This document shows positions 35,650 to 43,459 of a stretch of 64,000 nt of DNA, in pieces. The position numbers and the translations under genes were made by a program. How positions within the stretch are numbered: position 1 is the stretch's first letter; each line of letters starts with the position of its first letter. Under the pieces are notes generated by a model. It was not told the origin of the DNA, made no database searches, and saw only the letters and a program-made list of their open reading frames with translations. This stretch comes from Paenirhizobium selenitireducens ATCC BAA-1503 (GTDB lineage: Bacteria > Pseudomonadota > Alphaproteobacteria > Rhizobiales > Rhizobiaceae). The stretch covers positions 124,001 through 188,000 of the forward strand of contig NZ_JAEG01000010.1 of NCBI RefSeq assembly GCF_000518785.1. The letters are read 5' to 3'.

Positions 35650-36113
35650 CGACGAGCTTTGACCTGATCGACCGCAAGATTCTTGACCTTCTGCAGCGCC
35701 GGGACCGCCCGGTCAGCGAAATCGCCGACGAGGTAGGCCTATCCCAGACCCCCTGTTGGCGGCGTATCCGCCGCATGGAGGAGGCTGGCGTCATTCGCAA
35801 AAGGGTGACGCTTGTCGACCCCAAGAAGGCGGGCGTTCCGATGATCGTGTTTATCGCGATCACCGCGCCGCGTCACGAAATGGCCTGGCTGGTGCGCTTT
35901 CGCGAACTCATCGAGAACATACCGCAGATTGTGGAAGCCTACCGCCTGACGGGGACCGTGGACTACATCCTTAAGGTCATGGTGCCGGACGTTGAGGCCT
36001 TCGATCAGGTCTACAAGAGCATGATCGAGCAGCTCGAATTCTCGCAGATAAATTCCTCCATCTCCATGGAAGAGCTGAAGTTCACGACGGCGGTTCCGAC
36101 CAACTACCTGTAG
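35646..36113 (+). CDS. Lrp/AsnC-family transcriptional regulator
   Basis: 155 aa. Residues 1-60 (DLIDRKILDLLQRRDRPVSE, then IADEVGLSQTPCWRRIRRME) are the AsnC helix-turn-helix and residues 70-150 the RAM ligand-binding domain (YRLTGTVDYILKVMVPDVEA). The sequence is like the DecR/YbaO group, whose E. coli member senses cysteine and switches on a cysteine desulfidase. That makes cysteine a good candidate signal here because a cysteine-degrading-type enzyme is in the divergent operon (inference). Its start overlaps the VOC gene. Confidence 0.88.
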   Translation: MTTSFDLIDRKILDLLQRRDRPVSEIADEVGLSQTPCWRRIRRMEEAGVIRKRVTLVDPKKAGVPMIVFIAITAPRHEMAWLVRFRELIENIPQIVEAYRLTGTVDYILKVMVPDVEAFDQVYKSMIEQLEFSQINSSISMEELKFTTAVPTNYL

Positions 36114-36146
36114 GCCGATGAACGTCCCAGGTCGGATCGGAAGTCA

Positions 36147-36249
36147 TCGACGGTGACGAGACGTGAGAGCGCATGGCGACAAGGTTCGACGAAATGCAGG
36201 AAATGGTCCAGGCAATGCTGGCCTATGCCCGTGGCGTCTCGCATGACCA
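36147..36249 (+). pseudogene. Broken copy of part of the histidine kinase gene
   Basis: About 100 bp (TCGACG to CTGGCCTATGCCCGTGGCG and beyond) match the histidine kinase gene at 42725-42827 at roughly 85 percent identity by eye. It carries the stretch just after the phospho-acceptor helix. It is not in a usable frame and fuses directly to the IS5-type transposase fragment. Confidence 0.75.
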
Positions 36250-36591
36250 TTGCGTTTCATCGTCACCGCCGGTCAGGTCGGAGATATCACGCAAGCTCCG
36301 GCACTGCTGGAGAAGCAGACCGGCAATGTCGTGCCGGCGGATAAAGCCTATGATAGCAATGTTTTGCGGGAAGTGATTGCCGGCATGGAAGCCGAAGTCG
36401 TCGTTCCGTCAAACCGCTCGCGCAAGATTATCATTCCGCATGATGAAGCCGCCTACAAACATCGCAATCGCATTGAGCGCTGCTTCAACCGGATGAAGCA
36501 TTTTCGCCGCTTCGCAACACGCTACGACCGCAGAACCGTTCACTTCGAGGGTTTCGTCTATCTCACCGCCGCAATGATTTGGCTTCGCTGA
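36250..36591 (+). mobile_element. IS5-family transposase, C-terminal fragment
   Basis: 113 codons: FIVTAGQVGDITQAPALLEK, VVPADKAYDSNVLRE, then YKHRNRIERCFNRMKHFRRF, ATRYDRRTVHFEGFVYLTAA, MIWLR. These contain the second catalytic Asp (DKAYDS) and the Y-R-E signature region (RNRIERCFNRMKHFRR) of IS5-type DDE transposases. The N-terminal half is replaced by the kinase fragment, so the element is inactive. Confidence 0.85.
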
Positions 36592-36661
36592 ATGTCGATC
36601 CGTCCTATGACCATGGACGATGGCATTGAGACGGTGGTGAGATCAAGTTCTCAACAGCAGT

Positions 36662-37357
36662 TCAACCTCGCTCCTCGATCTTGACGATGCGGCCGTCTTC
36701 CAGTGTCAGGATGCGGTCAGCGCGGTCGAGGATGCGGTTATCATGGGTGACGAGCACTGTCGTGGTACCCCGCGCTTCGCCCATGCGTTTCAACAGATCC
36801 ACGACCTCGGCCGCGCTGTCCTTGTCCAGCGCGGCGGTGGGCTCGTCTGCCAGCACAAGCGCAGGGCTGGAGACAAGGGCCCGAGCCACAGCCACGCGCT
36901 GTTTCTGCCCACCTGACATGTTGGCAGGCAGGTAGGCCTTGCGGTCCGTCAGGCCGACAAGGCCAAGTGCATGATCGGCTGCACGTTGCGCCAGGTCATC
37001 CGGCACGGCACCATGCACCTGCACTCCCATCATCACATTCTGCGCCGCAGTCAGGCTTTCATGCAGGTTATGGGCCTGGAATATGAAACCCAGACGTCGG
37101 CGCAGCGCGACAAGCTGTGTCTGGGGTGCGCCGTTCAGTTCGTGGTCCAGAAGCCGCACCGACCCATCCTGTACCGCGCGAAGGCAGCCAATCAGCGTGA
37201 GTACCGTGGTCTTGCCGGACCCAGAGGGGCCCATCAACACGGTGAAGCTGCCACGTTTCAACGTCAGGTTCACGTCGAACAGCGCCTGTTTGCGAACCTC
37301 GCCGCTGCCAAACCAGTGGTTCAACCCTCGTACTTCAACGATTGTCTCGCTATCCAT
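36662..37357 (-). CDS. ABC exporter ATP-binding protein (DevA/LolD type)
   Basis: 231 aa. Walker [12 protein letters not shown], signature MSGGQKQRVAVARAL, Walker B LVLADEPTAALD and H-loop LVTHDNRIL, preceded by VRGLNHWFGSGEVRKQALFD, which resembles the DevA start. With the FtsX-like permease and the fusion protein upstream it forms a three-part exporter like DevBCA, which in cyanobacteria exports glycolipids via TolC. The substrate here is unknown. Confidence 0.9.
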   Translation of the reverse strand: MDSETIVEVRGLNHWFGSGEVRKQALFDVNLTLKRGSFTVLMGPSGSGKTTVLTLIGCLRAVQDGSVRLLDHELNGAPQTQLVALRRRLGFIFQAHNLHESLTAAQNVMMGVQVHGAVPDDLAQRAADHALGLVGLTDRKAYLPANMSGGQKQRVAVARALVSSPALVLADEPTAALDKDSAAEVVDLLKRMGEARGTTTVLVTHDNRILDRADRILTLEDGRIVKIEERG

Positions 37358-37366
37358 GGCAGCCTC

Positions 37367-38539
37367 CTAGAATAGATCGGCAGGGTCGGCAGCGGCAAGC
37401 CGACGGGTGGCGATGGCGCCGGAGAGGGCCGAAAACACGATGGTGCCGAGGAAAACCGTCGCAGCCATCGAAGGTGTCATGCCCAATGGCAGGGTGGTTA
37501 TCTTGCCCATGATCGTCAAAATGGTCGTCCCGACAATCAGACCGGGAATAAAGCCCATGATCCCCAAGACCAGCGCCTCTTCGAATACGATGCCGAGGAA
37601 GAACCGCGGTCCGTAACCCATGGCCTTGAAGGTTGCGTATTCGCGCAGGTGGTCGGCCACGTCGGTGGACAGCACCTGATAGACGATCACGATCCCGACG
37701 AGGACGCCTATCAGCACGCCGAAGCCAAAGATGATACCCGTGGGCCGCTTGGTCTGCTGGTAGCGCAGGTCCTCTTGAGCTGCTTGTTCATAGCTGCGGA
37801 TGCGAAGGGATGGGTCTGAGATCAGGGATTTCAGGCGCGTGATCACGGTGTCTGTCTGGGCGCCGGGGCGCAGGGTCAAAAGGATGTGGTCGGGCGCCGT
37901 AGAACTGCGTGTCGGGAACAGCGACAGGAAGGTCTGATCCGAAACCAGCATGTAGCCATCTCCACCGAACCCCCCTCCGCCGGCGAAAGTGGCATAAGCG
38001 GTGACGGTACGGCCCTGCGTTTCAAAGGAGAGCGGCGATTGCGGACGGATCGCGGAAGCTTCGTCCTTGGTCAGTCCACGGGCCAGCCGGTCGAGTATTG
38101 CCGCATCCTGCACCTGCAGGAGGTTCAAATCACTTGCGATATCGGCGGCCAGGAACTCCGTCTTGACCGGGTCCACGCCAAAGGTCGTCAGACTGATGTC
38201 CTTCTCGCCCCGGTCCCAGGGAACGTTGGCGATCAAGAGACCCATGCCTGCGGAGACATCCGGATCACCCATTGCCTGCAGCAGCCATTGCCTTGCCACG
38301 TTGCCGCCATCGGTCAGGGTACTCGCGTCGCTGGCCGAGATCATGATATCTGCCTGGAAGAAGGCATAGGGTCGCAATGTTGCAGCACCCATCGAATTCA
38401 TGATCCCAAGCTGGACGAACACCAGCACATTGGCAAAGGCCACCCCGGCAAGTGCCGCCGCAAAGCGGGTCCGGTTATGGGTCAATTGCAGCCAGCCGAT
38501 CGGCAGTCGCCCAAACAGGCGTTGCAGCAGGTAGCTCAT
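37367..38539 (-). CDS. FtsX/MacB-like permease (DevC type)
   Basis: 390 aa. One N-terminal helix (FAAALAGVAFANVLVFVQLG), a large periplasmic domain (about residues 40-265), then three C-terminal helices, starting GIIFGFGVLIGVLVGIVIVY; the segment STDVADHLREYATFKAMGYG is the conserved cytoplasmic loop of DevC proteins. It overlaps the fusion-protein gene by 4 bp. Confidence 0.9.
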   Translation of the reverse strand: MSYLLQRLFGRLPIGWLQLTHNRTRFAAALAGVAFANVLVFVQLGIMNSMGAATLRPYAFFQADIMISASDASTLTDGGNVARQWLLQAMGDPDVSAGMGLLIANVPWDRGEKDISLTTFGVDPVKTEFLAADIASDLNLLQVQDAAILDRLARGLTKDEASAIRPQSPLSFETQGRTVTAYATFAGGGGFGGDGYMLVSDQTFLSLFPTRSSTAPDHILLTLRPGAQTDTVITRLKSLISDPSLRIRSYEQAAQEDLRYQQTKRPTGIIFGFGVLIGVLVGIVIVYQVLSTDVADHLREYATFKAMGYGPRFFLGIVFEEALVLGIMGFIPGLIVGTTILTIMGKITTLPLGMTPSMAATVFLGTIVFSALSGAIATRRLAAADPADLF

Positions 38540-39750
38540 GGATTGACCCGTGCAGTGGTGTCAATGCGGGCGATGACCTCAAGATTCGTGAAGCGTGCGG
38601 CAAGTTCCGAGGAAGCAGCATCCAGCACCACCAGGACCTGGATCACGCGCGCATCCTTGTTTTCCGCGGCGTCGTCCGAAATCAGTCCCTGCCGTCCCAC
38701 GGTCAGCCCGATACTGTCCACCCGGCCCTGAAGCGTGACACCCAGTGCCGGCGTGGCCAATTCCACCGGCTGGCCAACCAGGACAGTGCTGATGCGGTCC
38801 TGCCAGATCTCCACCTCGGCCATCATCTGGTCGGTGTCGCCCATGTCCATGATCCCGTCTGTGGGAGGTCGCTGTCCGGGCGTAACGCGGATGTCGAGGA
38901 TCGTGCCGGTGATCGGCGCCACGACCTCAGCCCGTGCAAGATCGAGCCGCGCACGGGCCAGGTCGGATCGGGCGGCATCCACATTGCGGCTGGCCACGAT
39001 CACGTCGGGCTGCTCGTCCAGCGTCACCGCCGAATACCGCTTCAACGTTGCCTCAGCGCGTATAACGGAGAGCTTCGCGCCCTCCGCCGCCGAGCGGGCG
39101 GCATCGAGCGTGGCCTGCGTGCCCACATCGTGCGAAACCAGCTCTGCCGTTCGCGCCAGCGTCGTCGCGGCTTCTGCCGCAGTGGCCACGGCCTGATCAA
39201 GCGTAGCTTGTGCTTCGTTGCGGCTTGCTTCTATCGCGGCACGGGTCTGAATGAGGTTTGCTTCGCGAACGGCAAGGTTTGCCTCGGCCGTCAGAACTGC
39301 GCCTGCCAGAGCGGAGTGATTGTCGAGCCGCGCCAGCACGGTGCCCTTCTCCACACGATCACCCACGGATACGAGAATTTCGGCAACCCGCGCATCCCCG
39401 GCGCCGTAGGGCGCCGCTACAACCGAGACATCGCCACGCGGCATCACGCGCGCCAACCCCACCACATCGGTGGGCAGCAGGGTTTCCGCCATCTTCGGCG
39501 GCAGCTCTATCTCGGGCGGCAGAGCAATGGGTGCATCCGAGCCGCCACCGGGTGTAAGGCCCGTCAGTGCGTAGAACTTCTGCAACCCCGTCGGCTGAAA
39601 ATACAATCCCAGCACCGCGCCCGAGAACATGAACACCGGGACCAGCAGGACCAACAGATACCGCTTGCGAAACCAGCGGCGCCGACGAGCAGCTGTCGGC
39701 TCAGACAGTTTCAGATCAATCGGAAGGCTTTGCTCTTCGGGCGCTGACAT
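38536..39750 (-). CDS. HlyD-family membrane fusion protein (DevB type)
   Basis: 404 aa from ATG 39750; an upstream frame to 40077 is non-coding. A membrane helix (YLLVLLVPVFMFSGAVLGLY) follows the cytoplasmic N-terminus, then the lipoyl half motif (VAEILVSVGDRVEKGTVLAR), a coiled-coil hairpin (about 170-290) and the second half (ARAEVVAPITGTILDIRVTP, GQRPP). First gene of the exporter operon; it would contact an outer-membrane TolC-type protein not encoded nearby. Confidence 0.9.
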   Translation of the reverse strand: MSAPEEQSLPIDLKLSEPTAARRRRWFRKRYLLVLLVPVFMFSGAVLGLYFQPTGLQKFYALTGLTPGGGSDAPIALPPEIELPPKMAETLLPTDVVGLARVMPRGDVSVVAAPYGAGDARVAEILVSVGDRVEKGTVLARLDNHSALAGAVLTAEANLAVREANLIQTRAAIEASRNEAQATLDQAVATAAEAATTLARTAELVSHDVGTQATLDAARSAAEGAKLSVIRAEATLKRYSAVTLDEQPDVIVASRNVDAARSDLARARLDLARAEVVAPITGTILDIRVTPGQRPPTDGIMDMGDTDQMMAEVEIWQDRISTVLVGQPVELATPALGVTLQGRVDSIGLTVGRQGLISDDAAENKDARVIQVLVVLDAASSELAARFTNLEVIARIDTTARVNP

Positions 39751-39923
39751 GGCGGTCTTCTCTTTCTGTCGATCTTGGAAATTTGGATTGATGCTCAACC
39801 CGATTGAATCCGCTGCGTCGAGACGTTTCCAGCATGATGACCCGTGACTGTTCTTGTCCAGCACATTCGCCGGGCTCCCCCGCCAGCGACCTTTAACGGT
39901 CGAGCCCCACTCAGTAGCCGCAG

Positions 39924-40415
39924 CTACTTTGCGCGGCGGAGCATCCGCACCATGACGTTGTTCTTCAGCACGATCCGGTGGAACGGAATGGCCAGCACAT
40001 GCAGCGCGATCAGCGCCAGAAGGATAACCTTGAAGACGTTGTGGACCTGGGCGGCAACGGTCAGATCGGCGAACCACGCCAATGCGCCCGAGACGGACAT
40101 GATCGCCACCACCGCATAGAAGGCCCAGTGGGCGGCATGGCTCAGCACCTTGAGCGGCGCAGGTTCATTTTCGGGCGGTGGTGGCGCGCCATGTCTCAGA
40201 CGCAGAGCCAGACGCCACAGGATGAAGACGAGGATCAGCCCGCCGCCCGCGACATGGGCCAGGATCAGCGGGTCGAAGGCATAGTCCGTGCCCTGCCGGA
40301 TCGCATCCCAGGCAGAGGTGATGGAGTCCTTGAAGATATATTGGCCGGCGACCAGAAGGGCGACGATCCAGTGGAGCGCGATCTGCGCTCCGGAATAACC
40401 TGTGGGATGTGTCAT
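39924..40415 (-). CDS. Cytochrome b561-like membrane protein
   Basis: 163 aa, four membrane helices (IALHWIVALLVAGQYIF; LILAHVAGGGLILVFILWRL; AFYAVVAIMSVSGALAW; IILLALIALHVLAIPFHRIVL approximately). Histidines at about 15, 53, 125 and 139 sit in helices and can ligate two b hemes, as in the YodB/cybB family that passes electrons between quinol and a partner. Start 40415 is the family start (MTHPTGYSG). It lies 60 bp downstream of the EF-hand gene on the same strand. Confidence 0.88.
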   Translation of the reverse strand: MTHPTGYSGAQIALHWIVALLVAGQYIFKDSITSAWDAIRQGTDYAFDPLILAHVAGGGLILVFILWRLALRLRHGAPPPPENEPAPLKVLSHAAHWAFYAVVAIMSVSGALAWFADLTVAAQVHNVFKVILLALIALHVLAIPFHRIVLKNNVMVRMLRRAK

Positions 40416-40475
40416 GGCTCTGTCCCTTTGAATGACTGGGCGGGCACCTTTCGGCACCTGCCATCTCTTGCCGGA

Positions 40476-40997
40476 TTACGGATTGGTCGGGGTTCCGGCG
40501 TTGATGTCTGTCAGGCGACCCATCCTGGCCATCATCTTCACGGGAAAGGTGATTTCCTCGGCGCTGATTTCCTTGTTGCCATCATCATCGAGCATGGCGA
40601 AGGGTCGCGCGGCCATGCCTTTGGTCACCTCGGAAAAGAGCGCGGCAAATTCCGCCTCGGACAGGGCGCCGCTCTTGTCGGCATCATGGGTGGTGAGCAA
40701 GGCGGACACACCGGTCTCTGCCTCGGCAGCCGTGACCTTGCCGTCCTTGTCGGCATCGAAAGACTGGAAGACGGGGTTTTCGGCCAAGCCGTTCATGCCT
40801 ATTGGCCCATGGCCGCCGCGCTGGGCCAGCCGGCCGGGGCCCCATCCCGCGCCGTCGGCGCCCTGCATCATCATGCCGGGCGCATGGCCTCCCATCATGG
40901 CCCAATGGCCGCCACCCGCGATGGCCGGAATGGTCGCGCCACCGATGACTACGACGGCGGCGATGGCGCCAAGAGTAAGGATCGTCTTGCGTTTCAT
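40476..40997 (-). CDS. Periplasmic EF-hand calcium-binding protein
   Basis: 173 aa with a signal peptide (TILTLGAIAAVVVIGGATIPAIAGG). Canonical loops DADKDGKVTAAE (about 81-92) and DADKSGALSEAE (105-116), with a third DDDGNKEISAEE (137-148), bind calcium. The segment between the signal and the loops is rich in Gly, Met and His (GGHWAMMGGHAPGMMMQ), which could bind a soft metal such as copper. It is divergent from the two-component regulator and shares the block with a cytochrome b561. Confidence 0.88.
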   Translation of the reverse strand: MKRKTILTLGAIAAVVVIGGATIPAIAGGGHWAMMGGHAPGMMMQGADGAGWGPGRLAQRGGHGPIGMNGLAENPVFQSFDADKDGKVTAAEAETGVSALLTTHDADKSGALSEAEFAALFSEVTKGMAARPFAMLDDDGNKEISAEEITFPVKMMARMGRLTDINAGTPTNP

Positions 40998-41170
40998 GGT
41001 CTCACCTCTTCGGGTCTGTGTTTCGAATGAGACCAGGATGGAGGGGCTTTGTCGCAGAAGGATGCCGGGACGGAGCCTGAATTGTATCCGTCTGTCGCAA
41101 GGGCATGGATTGCGACAGATCGATACGCAAAATTCCTCCCGCTTGCTGCAACGACGGGCTATGTAGGGGC

Positions 41171-41896
41171 ATGACCGATCTATCGCCCCATATTCTGGTC
41201 GTGGACGACCACCGCGAAATTCGCGATGCCGTGACGCGCTATCTGGAAAAGAACGGGATGCGCGCAACGCCTGCTCGCGATGCCGCGGAAATGGACATGG
41301 CTCTGAAGGCCGGACGGTTCGATCTGATCGTTCTCGATGTGATGATGCCGGGCGAGGATGGGCTTTCCGCCGCGCGGCGCGTTTCGGCCAACGGCGGCCC
41401 GCCTATCCTGATGCTGAGCGCCTTGGGCGAGGAGACCGACCGCATCGTTGGTCTGGAAATCGGCGCCGACGACTATCTGGTGAAGCCTTTCAATCCTCAC
41501 GAACTCCTGGCGCGGATCAAGGCCATCTTGCGACGTTCTGACCGGCCCGAGCCCATGGCCGGTACTCTTGGTGGGCGCAAGCTGGCCTTCGCAGGTTGGG
41601 TGCTCGACACCGATACCCGTACCCTCACGCATCGGGAAGGGCGAGAAGTCAGCCTGACAAGCGCCGAATTCAAGCTGCTGACAACCTTTCTGGAACGCCC
41701 GCGCTTCGTGTTATCGCGCGATCAGCTGTTGGACCTGACTTCCGGCCGGGTAGCCGAAGTTTTCGACCGTACCATCGACAACCAGGTCAGCCGCCTGCGC
41801 CGCAAGATCGAAGATGATGCGGCAAGCCCCAGGATCATCGCCACGATTCGGGCGGGTGGCTACAGCCTTGCCACCGATGTCCGAGAGGTGAGGTGA
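41171..41896 (+). CDS. OmpR-family response regulator
   Basis: 241 aa. Receiver domain 1-120 with the acidic pair in VVDDHR, phospho-acceptor Asp at residue 56 (LIVLDVMMPGEDG) and the conserved Lys in DYLVKPF; DNA-binding winged helix 135-238 (LTSAEFKLLTTFLERPRFVL, DRTIDNQVSRLRRKIE). Start 41171 follows TGTAGGGGC. The stop overlaps the kinase start (TGATG). Divergent from the EF-hand gene, so it probably controls that gene and perhaps the exporter. Confidence 0.93.
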   Translation: MTDLSPHILVVDDHREIRDAVTRYLEKNGMRATPARDAAEMDMALKAGRFDLIVLDVMMPGEDGLSAARRVSANGGPPILMLSALGEETDRIVGLEIGADDYLVKPFNPHELLARIKAILRRSDRPEPMAGTLGGRKLAFAGWVLDTDTRTLTHREGREVSLTSAEFKLLTTFLERPRFVLSRDQLLDLTSGRVAEVFDRTIDNQVSRLRRKIEDDAASPRIIATIRAGGYSLATDVREVR

Positions 41897-43281
41897 TGCG
41901 GCTTGCCCCTCGCAGCCTGACCGGGCAGTTGGCACTGTTGATCCTGGCCGCCTTCCTGGCGGCCCAGTTCACAAGCCTCTGGCTTTTCACGGGTGAACGC
42001 GGGACCGCCTTGCAAGCCACCCTCAGAATTGAAACCGCCGAGCGGGCGGCGGCGGTCGTTCTCGCATTGGAAGCCGCCGAACCGGACAATCGCCCGGGCA
42101 TCCTTGCCGCGGCCCGCTCGCATCATGCGCAATTCGAGGTCGGCGAGAGCGCGATCAGTTCGAAGGAAACTGGGCTATCTGCGGTTCGATCCAGGGCGAC
42201 AGATGTGCTGGGAAGTCCGCGCGAGATTCGTGCCGAAGAAGTCGGGATCTCCCCACGCGACGGCCGTCCCATGACACCTCCCGCGGCACTTGCCTGGTTG
42301 CGTGAGCGGCTGCTGGCCGCAGGCATAGCTCCAACCGAACTTCGCCTGTCCGTGCTGTTGAAGGACGGGACCTGGCTGAATGTCCGCTCCCGCAACGACC
42401 TCCGGGATTTCCAGCTTCCTCCAGCTATCCTCGGCACGATTATGCTCTCGTTGGTGCTGATCATGGCCGCGCTCTGGCTTGGAATGCGGCGGATCACCGG
42501 ACCGCTGAGACACCTTGTGCAGGCGGCGGAAGAGATGGGGATCGACGCTCCCGCATTTTCCATGCCGCGCGGCGGACCCGACGAGGTGCGCGCGCTGTCA
42601 GAGGCGATGGAGCGGATGCAGGCACGCATATCTGGCATGGTTGCCGACCGGACGCGAATGCTGGCGGCGCTGGGTCACGATCTTAGGTCGCCGATCACGG
42701 CTCTGCGCCTGCGTGCGGAGATGGTCGACGATGACGAGACGCGAGAGCGCATGGCGGCGATATTGGACGAAATGCAGGAAATGGTCGAGGCGACGCTGGC
42801 CTATGCCCGTGGCGTCTCGCCTGACCAGCCGATGGAACCGACCGACATTTCGCGACTGCTCTTGGAGCTCGCCTCTGAACTGAGCGAAACCGGACCGCAG
42901 GTGGTGCCCGGCACCATGGTACCGGTCACGTTACCGCTTCGGCGGACACCGATGCGGCGCGCCTTGCGCAACCTGATAGACAATGCCCAGCGTTACGGAG
43001 GCGGAGCGGTCATTGGTCTCAGTCGAATGGGCAGCAATGTCGTCATTTCCATCGATGATACAGGACCTGGCATACCCGATGCGGATCTCTCCCGCGTCTT
43101 CGAGCCCTTTACGAGGCTTGAACAATCCCGTTCTCGCGAGACCGGGGGTGTCGGCTTGGGTCTCCCCATAGCCCGGGCCATACTGAACGCCCATGGCGGG
43201 ACGGTGGAGTTATCGAACCGGACGGAAGGCGGTCTGCGGGCGACAGTCACGCTACGAGGCGTGGCCACTCGGGAAGTATGA
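41896..43281 (+). CDS. Sensor histidine kinase
   Basis: 461 aa. Membrane helix LALLILAAFLAAQFTSLWLF, periplasmic sensor (about 35-175), second helix GTIMLSLVLIMAALWLGM, HAMP (residues 198-250), phospho-acceptor His in ALGHDLRSPITALRLR (about 261) and ATPase motifs RNLIDNAQRYGGGA, DDTGPGIPD and GGVGLGLPIARAI. It autophosphorylates and passes phosphate to the overlapping response regulator. A piece of this gene is repeated at 36147. The signal sensed is not readable. Confidence 0.93.
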   Translation: MRLAPRSLTGQLALLILAAFLAAQFTSLWLFTGERGTALQATLRIETAERAAAVVLALEAAEPDNRPGILAAARSHHAQFEVGESAISSKETGLSAVRSRATDVLGSPREIRAEEVGISPRDGRPMTPPAALAWLRERLLAAGIAPTELRLSVLLKDGTWLNVRSRNDLRDFQLPPAILGTIMLSLVLIMAALWLGMRRITGPLRHLVQAAEEMGIDAPAFSMPRGGPDEVRALSEAMERMQARISGMVADRTRMLAALGHDLRSPITALRLRAEMVDDDETRERMAAILDEMQEMVEATLAYARGVSPDQPMEPTDISRLLLELASELSETGPQVVPGTMVPVTLPLRRTPMRRALRNLIDNAQRYGGGAVIGLSRMGSNVVISIDDTGPGIPDADLSRVFEPFTRLEQSRSRETGGVGLGLPIARAILNAHGGTVELSNRTEGGLRATVTLRGVATREV

Positions 43282-43459
43282 CGCGGCTGCGTTTTTTCAG
43301 ATTGGGTCAATCGGGATTCCAAATCTGTCAAAATAGAAGATACGTGAGCTCAATTTTGTTGCCACCACACAGAAGGACCTCAACAACTGCTCCGTCGCGG
43401 ATAAAATGGGACTGCCAGTGGCCCATAATTGATGCGGGGTTCTCAAGGCGGAATGTCCG
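43282..43459. other. Intergenic spacer between kinase gene and RuBisCO-like gene
   Basis: About 180 bp between convergent genes, moderately AT-rich. No gene or strong terminator hairpin is seen. Confidence 0.35.

Noticed and set aside
39751..40077. N-terminal extension of the DevB-like gene
   Set aside because: 109 extra codons without family similarity and a clear start at 39750 with a normal cytoplasmic N-terminus.
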